Below, piece after piece: positions 55,538-64,000 of a stretch of 64,000 bases of DNA (position 1 is its first letter; every line of letters begins with the position of its first letter). The stretch covers positions 1 through 64,000 of the forward strand of contig NZ_LMDJ01000007.1 of assembly GCF_001425045.1 (NCBI RefSeq), written 5' to 3'. A model generated the notes under the pieces. That model was not told where the DNA came from, did no database searches, and saw only the letters and a program-made list of their open reading frames with translations. The stretch comes from Massilia sp. Root351 (lineage in GTDB: Bacteria; Pseudomonadota; Gammaproteobacteria; Burkholderiales; Burkholderiaceae_D). Made by a program: the position numbers and the translations under genes.

Positions 55538-56926
55538 TCAGTTGCGGCCCAGGCTGGGGAGCTTGGGCGAATAGGTCCAGCCGGGAACCAGGTAGCGCAT
55601 CGCCATCGCGTCGTCGCGGGCGCCGGTGGCCACCTTGTTGTACAGCGCGTTGGCGGCCATGATGCGGTCCATGTCCGGCTCGATGCCCAGGCCCGGCGCT
55701 TGTGGCACCTGCACTTCGCCGCCCACGATCTGCAGCGGGTTGCGCGTCAGGCGCTCCTGGCCTTCCTGCCAGATCCAGTGCGTGTCGATGGCGGTGATGC
55801 GGCCCGGCGCGGCGGCGGCGGCATGGGTGAACATGGCCAGCGACACGTCGAAGTGGTTGTTCGAGTGCGAGCCCCAGGTCAGGCCCCAGTCGTGGCACAG
55901 CTGCGCCAGGCGCACCGAACCCTGCATGGTCCAGAAGTGCGGGTCGGCCAGCGGAATGTCCACCGCGCCCAGCAGGTGCGAGTGGGCCATCTGGCGCCAG
56001 TCGGTGGCGATCATGTTGGTGGCGGTCTGGATGCTGGTGGCGCGGCGGAATTCGGCCATGATCTCGCGGCCGGAATAGCCGTTCTCGGGGCCGCAAGGGT
56101 CTTCCGCGTAGGCCAGGATGTGGCCCTGGCCTTTGCACAGGGCGATCGATTCGTCCAGCGACCAGGCGCCGTTCGGGTCCAGCGTCACGCGCGAATCGGG
56201 AAAGCGCTTCTTGATGGCGGCGATCGCCTGCATTTCCTCGGCGCCGTGCATCACGCCGCCTTTCAGCTTGAAGTCGCGGAAGCCGTACTTTTCCACCGTG
56301 GCCGCGGCCTGGTCGGCGATGGCTTCCGGCGTCAGCGCTTCCTGGTGGCGCATGTGGTACCAGCTGTCCTGCGGGCCGGTGCTGTCCAGGTAGGGCAGGT
56401 CGGTGCGGCGGCGGTCGCCGATATAGAACAGGTAGGCCAGCATGGGCACGCTGTCGCGCTGCTGTCCTGCGCCCAGCAGTTCGCACACCGGCACGCCGAG
56501 GTGCTGGCCCATCAGGTCCAGCAGTGCCGCTTCGATCGCGGTCACCACGTTTTCCAGGCGCAGGTTGATTTCGTGCGGCTGCTTCAGTACCGCCGCTTCG
56601 GCAGCGGAGGTGACCTGGTGCTGGTGGCCGCTGCCCTTGCCGGCAATGGACAGGCGCACCGCGTTCAGCGTGCGGTTGTAGCGGCCGATTTCCGTACCCG
56701 TCACCAGCGGGATGGCTTTCTCCAGCGCCTGCAGGATGCCCGCGCCGCCAGGTACCTCGCCCATGCCGGTATGGCCTGCGCTATCTTTCAGCAGCACCAG
56801 GGTGCGAGTGAAGAAAGGCGCATGCGCGCCGCACAGGTTGAGCAGCATGCTGTCATAACCCGCCACCGGGATGACCTGCATTTCAATAATTCTGGGGGAA
56901 CCGTTTTGATTTGTTGCGTGTACCAT
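55538..56926 (-). CDS. gudD: Glucarate dehydratase
   Basis: A 462-residue enolase-superfamily enzyme (mandelate racemase subgroup) that dehydrates D-glucarate to 5-keto-4-deoxyglucarate. [10 protein letters not shown] holds the base lysine, [12 protein letters not shown] and [15 protein letters not shown] the metal ligands, [13 protein letters not shown] and [14 protein letters not shown] the catalytic Asp/His regions; long stretches match E. coli GudD. It is the first gene of the leftward operon. Glucuronate released by GH115/GH67 could be oxidised to glucarate by a uronate dehydrogenase elsewhere. AGGA lies 8 nt before ATG 56926. Confidence 0.95.
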   Translation of the reverse strand: MVHATNQNGSPRIIEMQVIPVAGYDSMLLNLCGAHAPFFTRTLVLLKDSAGHTGMGEVPGGAGILQALEKAIPLVTGTEIGRYNRTLNAVRLSIAGKGSGHQHQVTSAAEAAVLKQPHEINLRLENVVTAIEAALLDLMGQHLGVPVCELLGAGQQRDSVPMLAYLFYIGDRRRTDLPYLDSTGPQDSWYHMRHQEALTPEAIADQAAATVEKYGFRDFKLKGGVMHGAEEMQAIAAIKKRFPDSRVTLDPNGAWSLDESIALCKGQGHILAYAEDPCGPENGYSGREIMAEFRRATSIQTATNMIATDWRQMAHSHLLGAVDIPLADPHFWTMQGSVRLAQLCHDWGLTWGSHSNNHFDVSLAMFTHAAAAAPGRITAIDTHWIWQEGQERLTRNPLQIVGGEVQVPQAPGLGIEPDMDRIMAANALYNKVATGARDDAMAMRYLVPGWTYSPKLPSLGRN

Positions 56927-56943
56927 CGCTTTGTCCTAAAATG

Positions 56944-56957
56944 AATAGCGCTAACAT
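56944..56957. promoter_or_regulatory. Candidate operator AATAGCGCTAACAT (divergent xyl promoter)
   Basis: A GCGCTAACAT element in the 51-bp gap between gudD and the SGNH esterase gene. Closely similar elements occur before GH67 (61225) and the LacI gene (63581). The AGCGCT centre is typical of LacI-family sites; regulation by the LacI protein at 63682 is inferred. Confidence 0.55.
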
Positions 56958-56977
56958 AACACAAGTGTGAGGGATTT

Positions 56978-58276
56978 ATGCGGTCAAGTCAACACAAGTT
57001 GTGCGCCTGGTTTTCAGGCGTGTTGTTTGCAGCCGGTGCGTTCGCAGCGGTTGCCGAAGTGGCAGCAAAGGAGAAGGCTGCGGACCTGCCGGGCCAGGCG
57101 GGCGGCACGCACTGGGTCGCCTCCTGGGGCACGGCCGTGATGGTTCCCGAGGGCCAGAATGAACTGGCGGCGGAACACTGGCGCGAGGGCAGCCTGCGCC
57201 AGATCGTGCACCTCTCGCTGGGCGGCAGCAAGCTGCGGGTCCGCATCAGCAACACTTACGGCACCACGCCGCTGGTCCTGGAAGGCGCGGCCGTGGCGCT
57301 GGCCAGGGCGCCCGGCAAGCCGGAGATCGACGGCGCCACCGCCCGCCCGCTGACCTTCAACGGCCGCAGCAGCGTGCTGATTCCCTCCGGCGCCGAGTAC
57401 TACAGCGATCCGGTAGCGATCGAGCACAAGCCAGGCGCGGACCTGGCCATTTCCATGTACTTCAAGGGCGAGCCGGCGCGCCAGACCGGCCATCCGGGTT
57501 CGCGCACCAATAGTTACGTCATCAAGGGCAACCGCCTGATGGACGCCGAATGGCCCGCCGCCACCAAGGTGGAACGCTGGTACGCGCTGGCGGACGTGGA
57601 AGTGCAGGCGCCGCGCAGCGTGGGCGCGGTGGTCGCCATCGGCGACTCCATCACCGATGGCCATGGCGCCACCACGGATGGCAACGACCGCTGGCCGGAC
57701 CTGCTGGCGGCGCGCTTCGCCCGCGAGGGGCAGGCCATGGGCGTGGTCAACGCCGGCATCGGCGGCGGCCGCATGCTGCGCGACGGGTTGGGGCCTAACA
57801 TGGTGTCGCGCTTCGACCGCGACGTGATCGCCCGCAGCGGCGTCACCCACGCCATCGTGATGATAGGCGTGAACGACCTGGGCGGACAGCACCGCAACGG
57901 CGACGATACGCCCGAGGCGCGCAAAAAGCTGCTGGACGACCTGATGACGGCGCACCGCCAACTGGTGGAACGCGCGCACGCGCAGGGCATCTGCGTCATC
58001 GGCGGCACCGTTTCGCCGTACATGGGTTCGGACTACTACCGCCCCAATGTGGACAACGAGGCGGACCGCGTGGCGCTGAACAACTGGATACGCAACTCCG
58101 GCGTGTTCGACGGCGTGGCCGATTTCGACGCGGCGTTGCGCGATCCGGCCCAGCCTTCGCGCCTGCTGAAAGAGCGCGACAAGGGCGACGGCCTGCACCC
58201 GTCGCCGGCAGGTTTCCGCGCCATGGCCGACGCCGTGCCGCTGAACGCCCTGCGCCAGTGCAGTGTGAAACGCTAA
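56978..58276 (+). CDS. SGNH/GDSL esterase, probable acetylxylan esterase
   Basis: A 432-residue exported esterase: signal segment (FSGVLFAAGAFAAVAEV), an N-terminal beta-rich domain (THWVASWGTAV), and an SGNH domain with AIGDSITDGHG (nucleophile Ser), NAGIGGGRML (Gly), IGVNDLGG (Asn) and DGLHPSPAGF (Asp/His). Substrate is not readable from sequence; the GH115 and GH67 genes after it suggest deacetylation of glucuronoxylan. GAGGG precedes the ATG; it is the first gene of the rightward operon. Confidence 0.87.
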   Translation: MRSSQHKLCAWFSGVLFAAGAFAAVAEVAAKEKAADLPGQAGGTHWVASWGTAVMVPEGQNELAAEHWREGSLRQIVHLSLGGSKLRVRISNTYGTTPLVLEGAAVALARAPGKPEIDGATARPLTFNGRSSVLIPSGAEYYSDPVAIEHKPGADLAISMYFKGEPARQTGHPGSRTNSYVIKGNRLMDAEWPAATKVERWYALADVEVQAPRSVGAVVAIGDSITDGHGATTDGNDRWPDLLAARFAREGQAMGVVNAGIGGGRMLRDGLGPNMVSRFDRDVIARSGVTHAIVMIGVNDLGGQHRNGDDTPEARKKLLDDLMTAHRQLVERAHAQGICVIGGTVSPYMGSDYYRPNVDNEADRVALNNWIRNSGVFDGVADFDAALRDPAQPSRLLKERDKGDGLHPSPAGFRAMADAVPLNALRQCSVKR

Positions 58277-58328
58277 AAAAACTACTACAAAATCAGGCCA
58301 GGACACTGGGCCGCTCGGAGACATACGA

Positions 58329-61223
58329 ATGAAATTCCTCACCAGGGCGGCTTGTGCTGTCCTCATGCTGGCCTGCGCCTTGCCGGCGCTAGCGCTGGGA
58401 CAAAAAACCTTTGTTGCATTCGACCGCAATGGCGCCGCCGCCGGTCCCGATGCCGTGGCCCTGCTGCAGTCGGGCAGCACCGCGAAGCTGTTTGTCGATG
58501 CCGCCGACCACGCCGGTGTGCTGCGCGCGGCGGGCGACCTGCAGGCCGATATCGAGCGCGTCGGCGACACCCGCCCGGAACTGCAGAAGGGGGGCTCGGC
58601 CGCAGGCGCGGACGTGGTCATCATCGGCACCGTCGGCAAGAGCGCGCTGATCGACAAGCTGGTGCGCTCCGGCGCGCTGGACGTTTCCGCCATCAAGGGC
58701 AAATGGGAAGCGTGGCAAGTGCAGACGCTGAAGAACCCCATGCCCGGCGTGGAGCGCGCGCTGGTGATCGCTGGCAGCGACAAGCGCGGCACCATCTACG
58801 GCATCTATGAGCTGTCCGAGCAGATCGGCGTATCGCCCTGGTATTGGTGGGCGGACGTGACGCCCAGGCAGCGCAAGGCCATCTATGCCAGCGCCCCGGC
58901 GCGCGTGAACGACGCGCCGGCGGTGCAGTACCGCGGCATTTTCCTGAACGACGAAGCGCCCGCGCTGACCGGCTGGGCCAAGCAGCACTACGGCGGCTAC
59001 AACCACAAGTTTTACGAAAAAGTGTTCGAGCTGCTGCTGCGCCTGCGCGGCAACTACCTGTGGCCGGCCATGTGGGACGCCGCCTTCTTCGACGACGACA
59101 AGCTCAATGGGGTGCGCGCCGAGGAATATGGCGTGGTGATCGGCACGTCGCACCACGAGCCCATGATGCGCGCCCACAAGGAGTGGGACCGCTACGGCAA
59201 GGGAGCCTGGGACTACAGCAAGAACGAAGCGGTGCTGAAGGACTTCTGGCGCGGCGGCCTGCGCGCCTCCAAGGGCACCGAGAAAATCGTCACGCTGGGC
59301 ATGCGCGGCGACGGCGACGAGCCGATGTCCGAGGATGCCAACGTGGCGCTGCTGGAGCGCATCGTGAAGGACCAGCGCGAGATCATCGCGCAGCAGATCA
59401 ACCCGGACCTGAGCAAGGTGCCGCAGGTGTGGGCCTTGTACAAGGAAGTGCAGGAATACTACGAGAAGGGCATGCGCGTGCCGGACGACGTGCTGCTGCT
59501 TTGGTGCGACGACAACTGGGCCAATATCCGCCGCCTGCCCACGCCGGAAGAGCGCAAGCGCGCCGGCGGCGCCGGCGTGTACTACCACTTCGACTATGTG
59601 GGCGGCCCGCGCTCCTACAAGTGGCTCAACGTGACGCCGATTCCGAAGATCTGGGAGCAGATGCGGCTGGCGTGGGAGTACGACGCCAAGCGCATGTGGA
59701 TCGTCAACGTGGGCGACCTGAAGCCGATGGAAGTGCCGATCGAGTTCTTCCTCAGCTATGCGTGGAATCCATCGGTGTGGCCGGCCGAGCGCCTGCCGGA
59801 GTACCTGAAGCTGTGGGCGGCGCGCGAGTTCGGCACTGAACACGCGGACGAGATTGCGGACATCGTGGCCAAGTACACCAAGTACAACGGCCGCCGCAAG
59901 CCGGAGCAGCTGGAGCCGGGCACCTACAGCCAGGTGAACTACAACGAGGCCGCGCGCATCGTGGCCGAGTACAAGGATATCGCCGGGCGCGCCAACCGCA
60001 TCGACGCCGCCTTGCCGTCCAGCCTGCGCGACGCTTTCTTCCAGCTGGTGCAGTATCCGGTGAACGCGGGCGCGGTGGTGAATGAACTGTACGCGCTGGC
60101 TGCGCAGAACCAGTTATACGGCAAGCAGGGCCGCGCCTCCACCAACGACCTGGCCGAACGCGCGCGCGGCCTGTTCAAGCAGGACGCGGAACTGGCGCGC
60201 CAGTATATGGAAGACATCAGCGACGGCAAGTGGAACCACATGATGTCGCAGACGCACCTGGGCTACACCTACTGGAACCAGCCGCCGCGCAACGTGATGC
60301 CGCCGGTGACGGAAGTGCAGCCCTTCAGGCAGAGCGACATGGGCGTGGCGGTGGAGGGCAGCGAATTCGCGTGGCCGGGTCAGAATGCGGACAAGCTGGC
60401 GCTGCCGGCACTGGATGCCGAGAGCAGGCAGGCACGCTGGCTGGAAGTGTTCAATCGTGGCCTGCAGCCGTTCAACTACACCATCAAGGCCAGCGAGCCG
60501 TGGGTGGTGCTGAGCAGCCCGGCCGGCCGGGTGGTGCGCGAGAAACGCGTGACGGTAAATGTACGCTGGGCGGACGTGCCATGGGCATCGCTGCCGGCCG
60601 GCAGCAATACGATCGAGGCGACGCTGACGGTGGAGGGCCCGGGCGGCAAGACGCGCATCAAGGTGCCGGTGCGCCGGCCGGTGCAGGCCGCCGCCGGCAG
60701 CTTCGTGGAGTCGCAGGGTGTGATCGCGATCGAGGCGGAGCACTATGCGAACGCCGTTGCCAAGGAAGGCTGGCAATGGCTGCGCATCCCGGACCATGGC
60801 CGCACGCTGTCGGCCATGACCACGCTGCCGGCCAATGCGGCGCTGTCCCTGCCCGGCGCGGCAGAGGGCATGCGGCTGGAGTACAAGGTGCATCTCCAGA
60901 GCGCAGGCGAAGTGACCCTGCACACCACGCTGGCGCCCACGCTGAAGTTCCAGCCGGGCGAGGGCTTCCGCTACGCGGTGTCGTTCGACGACGAGCAGCC
61001 GCAAGTGGTGAACGTGCACGCGGACGGCTCGCAGCGCTTCTGGGAGCGGGCCGTATCGGACGGCGCGGTGGTGTTCAAGACCAGGCACAAGCTGGCCGCG
61101 GGCGCGCATACGCTCAAGTTCTGGGCGCTCGATCCGGCGCTGGTGCTGCAAAAGCTGGTGGTCGACGCGGGCGGCTTGAAACCGAGCTATCTTGGCCCGC
61201 AGGAAAGCCCGAAGGCGCCCTGA
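58329..61223 (+). CDS. GH115 xylan alpha-1,2-glucuronidase
   Basis: A 964-residue exported enzyme with signal peptide ending ALPALA. GH115 landmarks are RGIFLNDEAPALTGWAKQHY, LRLRGNYLWPAMWDAAFFDD, GTSHHEPMMRAHKEW, LLWCDDNWANIRRLP, YHFDYVGGPRSYKW and WNPSVWPAE, followed by a C-terminal beta-rich region. Family members remove (methyl)glucuronic acid from long xylan, including internal residues. It begins 52 bp after the esterase gene with CGGAG before the ATG. Confidence 0.95.
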   Translation: MKFLTRAACAVLMLACALPALALGQKTFVAFDRNGAAAGPDAVALLQSGSTAKLFVDAADHAGVLRAAGDLQADIERVGDTRPELQKGGSAAGADVVIIGTVGKSALIDKLVRSGALDVSAIKGKWEAWQVQTLKNPMPGVERALVIAGSDKRGTIYGIYELSEQIGVSPWYWWADVTPRQRKAIYASAPARVNDAPAVQYRGIFLNDEAPALTGWAKQHYGGYNHKFYEKVFELLLRLRGNYLWPAMWDAAFFDDDKLNGVRAEEYGVVIGTSHHEPMMRAHKEWDRYGKGAWDYSKNEAVLKDFWRGGLRASKGTEKIVTLGMRGDGDEPMSEDANVALLERIVKDQREIIAQQINPDLSKVPQVWALYKEVQEYYEKGMRVPDDVLLLWCDDNWANIRRLPTPEERKRAGGAGVYYHFDYVGGPRSYKWLNVTPIPKIWEQMRLAWEYDAKRMWIVNVGDLKPMEVPIEFFLSYAWNPSVWPAERLPEYLKLWAAREFGTEHADEIADIVAKYTKYNGRRKPEQLEPGTYSQVNYNEAARIVAEYKDIAGRANRIDAALPSSLRDAFFQLVQYPVNAGAVVNELYALAAQNQLYGKQGRASTNDLAERARGLFKQDAELARQYMEDISDGKWNHMMSQTHLGYTYWNQPPRNVMPPVTEVQPFRQSDMGVAVEGSEFAWPGQNADKLALPALDAESRQARWLEVFNRGLQPFNYTIKASEPWVVLSSPAGRVVREKRVTVNVRWADVPWASLPAGSNTIEATLTVEGPGGKTRIKVPVRRPVQAAAGSFVESQGVIAIEAEHYANAVAKEGWQWLRIPDHGRTLSAMTTLPANAALSLPGAAEGMRLEYKVHLQSAGEVTLHTTLAPTLKFQPGEGFRYAVSFDDEQPQVVNVHADGSQRFWERAVSDGAVVFKTRHKLAAGAHTLKFWALDPALVLQKLVVDAGGLKPSYLGPQESPKAP

Positions 61224-61224
61224 A

Positions 61225-61238
61225 GATTGCGCTAACAT
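61225..61238. promoter_or_regulatory. Candidate operator GATTGCGCTAACAT before GH67
   Basis: The 14-bp element begins 2 nt after the GH115 stop and lies 22 bp before the GH67 start; it shares GCGCTAACAT with the site at 56944 and 13 of 14 bases with the site at 63581. It may give GH67 its own xylose-responsive control within the operon. Confidence 0.5.
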
Positions 61239-61260
61239 CGTTGTACAACGGAGACTGAAG

Positions 61261-63558
61261 ATGAGAAGAATGTTCAAGGCGCTCGCGCCGATGCTGGCGG
61301 TGATCTTGCCGCTATCCTTGCCGCTGTCGGCACTGCTGCCGCTGCCCGCGCTGGCAGGGCAGGGTGCGCCCGGGGCGCAGGCTGCCCCAGGGGTGGTGGA
61401 GGACGGCTACGACCTGTGGCTGCGCTACCGTCCGCTCGGCAAGGCGGCGCGCGTGCAAGTGCGCCCGGTGGCGAGCGCCATCGTGGCTGCCGGCACCGGT
61501 ACGGCGGATGGCGGCAGCATCGCCGCGCCGGCCGGCACGCCGCTGCAGGCGGCTGTGGCCGAGTTGCAGCGCGGCCTGGGCGGCTTGCTGGGCAAGGCGC
61601 CGCCGCTGGCTGCCGCCGTGCAGGACGGCGCCGTGGTGCTGGCCACGCCCGCGTCCATGCCTGCGCTGTCCGGCATGGGCCTGCAGCTCGAACCGCTGGG
61701 CCAGGAAGGCTACCTGCTGCGCAGCACGCGCCTGCAGGGCCGCAAGGTCACGCTGATCGCCGCCAACAGCGACATCGGCCTGCTGTACGGTGCCTTCGCG
61801 CTGCTGCGCAAGATCGGCACCGGCGCCGAAGCGCCGGCCGGCCTGGCAGGCCTGGGCGCGCTGGATGAGCGTTCCGCGCCCAAGCTGCAGTTGCGCGTGC
61901 TGAACCACTGGGACAACCTGGACCGCACCGTGGAACGCGGCTACGCCGGCGAATCGATCTGGAACTGGTGGGCGCTGCCCGAAGTGCGCGACCGCCGCTA
62001 TGTGGACTACGCCCGCGCCAACGCCTCGCTGGGCATCAACGGCACGGTGCTCAATAACGTCAACTCCAAGCCGGACATCCTGACTGCGCCATGGATCGCC
62101 AAGGCCGCCGCCGTGGCCGACACGCTGCGCCCGTACGGCATCAAGGTCTATCTGTCGGCGCGCTTCTCTACGCCGCTGGAACTGGGCGACACCAAGACCG
62201 CCGACCCGCTCGACCCGGCCGTGGCCGCCTGGTGGAAAGCCAAGGCCGACGAGATCTACAAGGCCATCCCCGACTTCGGCGGCTTCCTGGTGAAAGCCAA
62301 CTCCGAGGGCCAGCCCGGCCCGCAGGACTACAAGCGCAGCCACGCCGACGGCGCCAACATGCTGGCCAAGGCCGTGGCGCCGCACAAGGGCATCGTCATG
62401 TGGCGCGCCTTCGTCTACGCGCATGAGAAGCCGGACGACCGCGCCAAGCAGGCTTACGACGAATTCAAGCCGCTCGACGGCACCTTCGACGCCAACGTGC
62501 TGGTGCAGGTGAAGAACGGCGCGATCGACTTCCAGCCGCGCGAACCGGCCCACCCGCTGTTCGGCGCCATGCCGAAAACGCCGCTGATGATGGAGTTCCA
62601 GATCACCAAGGAGTACCTGGGCTACGCCACCCACCTGGCCTACCTCGGCACCATGTACCAGGAAACGCTGGCCACCGATATGCACACCGGCACCGGCGGC
62701 AAAGGGGGCAGCGCCACCGTGGCGCAGATCCTGGAAGCCGGCGCGGAGCAGGGCAAGTCGCGCCTGACCGGCATCGCCGGCGTGGCCAACATCGGCAGCG
62801 AACGCAATTGGAGCGGTTCGCATTTCGACCAGGCCAACTGGTACGCCTTCGGCCGCCTGGCGTGGAATCCGCAAGCGCAAGCGGGCGCACTGGCGCGTGA
62901 GTGGGCGGCGCAGACGTTCTCGTCCGATCCGGCCGTGGTGACGCAAGTGGCCGATCTGATGATGATGTCGCGCGAAGCGGTGGTGAACTACATGACGCCG
63001 CTCGGCCTGCATCACCTGATGGGCACCGGCCACCACCACGGCCCGGCGCCATGGGTGGCCAACCTGGAGCGGCCGGACTGGAACCCGGTCTACTACCACC
63101 GCGCCGACCAGGGCGGCATCGGCTTCGACCGCACCGCCAGCGGCAGCAACGCCGTGGCGCAGTACGCGCCGGACCTGGCGCGCCAGTACGCCGATCCGCG
63201 CACCACGCCGGAGAGCATGCTGCTGTGGTTCCACCACCTGCCGTGGGACTACAAGATGGCCTCCGGCCGCAAGCTGTGGGATGAACTGTTGGCCCGATAC
63301 GACAGCGGCGTGGCGCAGGCGGACCAGATGCGCCAGCGCTGGGCGCGCCTGAAACCCGTCATCGATGCGCGCCGCCATGAAGACGTGGCGGTCCTGCTGG
63401 ACAAGCAGTACCAGGAAGCGGTCTGGTGGCGCGACGCCAGTGTGGCTTACTTCCAGTCGGTGTCCGGCCTGCCGCTGCCGGCCGGCGTGAAGGCGCCCGG
63501 CAGGCCGCTGGATTACTACAAGTCGCTGAAATTCCCCTACGCGCCGGGGCGCGGATGA
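61261..63558 (+). CDS. GH67 alpha-glucuronidase
   Basis: A 765-residue exported enzyme. GH67 motifs: NHWDNLDRTVERGYAGESIWNW, VKANSEGQPGPQDY with likely acid Glu349, AIDFQPREP with Asp423, and MEFQITKEYLG with Glu451; the spacing fits the Cellvibrio enzyme triad (E292, D365, E393). GH67 enzymes cut methylglucuronic acid from the non-reducing end of xylo-oligosaccharides, complementing GH115. CGGAGA lies before ATG 61261; an in-frame start at 61192 overlaps GH115 and is unlikely. The signal peptide shows export, although many GH67 enzymes are intracellular. Confidence 0.95.
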   Translation: MRRMFKALAPMLAVILPLSLPLSALLPLPALAGQGAPGAQAAPGVVEDGYDLWLRYRPLGKAARVQVRPVASAIVAAGTGTADGGSIAAPAGTPLQAAVAELQRGLGGLLGKAPPLAAAVQDGAVVLATPASMPALSGMGLQLEPLGQEGYLLRSTRLQGRKVTLIAANSDIGLLYGAFALLRKIGTGAEAPAGLAGLGALDERSAPKLQLRVLNHWDNLDRTVERGYAGESIWNWWALPEVRDRRYVDYARANASLGINGTVLNNVNSKPDILTAPWIAKAAAVADTLRPYGIKVYLSARFSTPLELGDTKTADPLDPAVAAWWKAKADEIYKAIPDFGGFLVKANSEGQPGPQDYKRSHADGANMLAKAVAPHKGIVMWRAFVYAHEKPDDRAKQAYDEFKPLDGTFDANVLVQVKNGAIDFQPREPAHPLFGAMPKTPLMMEFQITKEYLGYATHLAYLGTMYQETLATDMHTGTGGKGGSATVAQILEAGAEQGKSRLTGIAGVANIGSERNWSGSHFDQANWYAFGRLAWNPQAQAGALAREWAAQTFSSDPAVVTQVADLMMMSREAVVNYMTPLGLHHLMGTGHHHGPAPWVANLERPDWNPVYYHRADQGGIGFDRTASGSNAVAQYAPDLARQYADPRTTPESMLLWFHHLPWDYKMASGRKLWDELLARYDSGVAQADQMRQRWARLKPVIDARRHEDVAVLLDKQYQEAVWWRDASVAYFQSVSGLPLPAGVKAPGRPLDYYKSLKFPYAPGRG

Positions 63559-63580
63559 TATTGATTGGTCCGGCCACAAT

Positions 63581-63594
63581 GATTGCGGTAACAT
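63581..63594. promoter_or_regulatory. Candidate operator GATTGCGGTAACAT before the LacI gene
   Basis: Differs from the GH67 element by one base. It is framed by an inverted repeat GTCCGGCCA (63568-63576) and TGGCCGGAC (63615-63623). Its place just before a LacI-family gene suggests autoregulation, which is inference. Confidence 0.5.
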
Positions 63595-63681
63595 ACGTGT
63601 GACCATTTGTTGCATGGCCGGACAGTTTAACCATTGCAGCTTGTGGTAAAGTCCACTTTTTAACACAGGTTTTCTGAGCAG

Positions 63682-64000
63682 ATGGCAAGAACTAAGGCGA
63701 AAGCAGCCGAGGGACCGGAGTCCCGCTCCGGCGTCCCCACCATGTCCGACGTGGCGAAACTCGCCGGCGTGTCGCCGATGACGGTCTCGCGCGTCATGAA
63801 TGGCGACACCAAGGTACGGCAAAGCACCCGCCGCAAGGTGGACGAAGCCGTGGCCGCGCTCAACTACGTGCCCAACCAGGCCGCGCGCCGCCTCGCCGGT
63901 TCGCGGCCTATCCGCATCGGTTTTCTGTATAGCAATCCCAGCGCGGGCTACCTGAGTGAATTTCTGGTCGGCCTGCTGAACCAGGCCAGCTTGAACAACG
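63682..64000 (+). CDS. LacI-family regulator of the xylan locus (partial, runs off window)
   Basis: The start of a LacI-type repressor, cut by the window end after about 106 residues. After a charged 20-residue lead, the helix-turn-helix TMSDVAKLAGVSPMTVSRVM and hinge helix LNYVPNQAARRLAG are standard, and RPIRIGFLYSNP begins the sugar-binding domain. It follows GH67 by 123 bp and probably controls the GCGCTAACAT sites found before it, before GH67 and between the two divergent xylan operons; the effector (xylose or a glucuronate derivative) is unknown. Confidence 0.92.
   Translation, partial: MARTKAKAAEGPESRSGVPTMSDVAKLAGVSPMTVSRVMNGDTKVRQSTRRKVDEAVAALNYVPNQAARRLAGSRPIRIGFLYSNPSAGYLSEFLVGLLNQASLNN

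Overview
The window is high-GC DNA dense with G/C-ending codons. Gene content (Weimberg-type xylose oxidation, xylFGH, several GGDEF proteins, Tat-exported glycosidases, TonB receptor, Tle/Tli effector pair) suggests a beta-proteobacterium of the Oxalobacteraceae (Massilia/Duganella type). That assignment is inferred from gene content, not from a marker gene. No rRNA, tRNA or CRISPR array was recognised.

Layout. 1-2363: a tyrosine-recombinase gene and about 1.3 kb without a recognisable gene, ending in short direct repeats and a strong terminator; probably the edge of an integrated element. 2364-11288: a signalling block with a large MASE1/CHASE/PAS hybrid kinase with HPt, a lone receiver, a REC-GGDEF diguanylate cyclase, a second membrane GGDEF protein and two orphan periplasmic binding proteins. 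11377-12748: ArsR-type regulator, a small membrane/coiled-coil protein and a DUF4386 membrane protein. 13002-18412: a bacterial RING-finger protein followed by a probable type VI lipase effector and its lipoprotein immunity partner.

18409-33873: a divergent N-acetylgalactosamine locus. Leftward run agaS, ROK kinase, tagatose-bisphosphate aldolase subunit (agaZ/kbaZ type), DeoR regulator, deacetylase and a sugar porter. Rightward run a GH31 glycosidase, a TonB receptor and a Tat-exported GH109 glycosidase. Proposed flow: alpha-GalNAc glycans enter by the TonB receptor, two unrelated alpha-N-acetylgalactosaminidases release GalNAc in the periplasm, the porter imports it, and kinase, deacetylase and AgaS convert it to tagatose 6-phosphate. 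The 293-bp divergent promoter is full of CGAAAG boxes, probable operators for the DeoR regulator.

33879-44527: accessory region. A Calx-beta surface protein with a frameshift and, directly downstream, an outer-membrane barrel gene with an in-frame TAG; then a zinc alcohol dehydrogenase, a small Q/G-rich protein, a LivK-type binding protein, an orphan binding protein and a long helical repeat protein.

44617-64000: a glucuronoxylan/xylose locus. Leftward putative nine-gene operon gudD, xylX, xylB, xylC, xylD, xylF, xylG, xylH, GH3; rightward SGNH esterase, GH115 and GH67 alpha-glucuronidases and the start of a LacI regulator. A shared GCGSTAACAT motif precedes both operons, GH67 and the regulator, and a 29-bp hairpin lies between xylG and xylH. 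Together these genes would deacetylate and de-glucuronidate xylan, import xylose, and oxidise xylose toward 2-oxoglutarate and glucarate toward central metabolism; the last Weimberg enzyme (2-oxoglutarate semialdehyde dehydrogenase) is not in the window.
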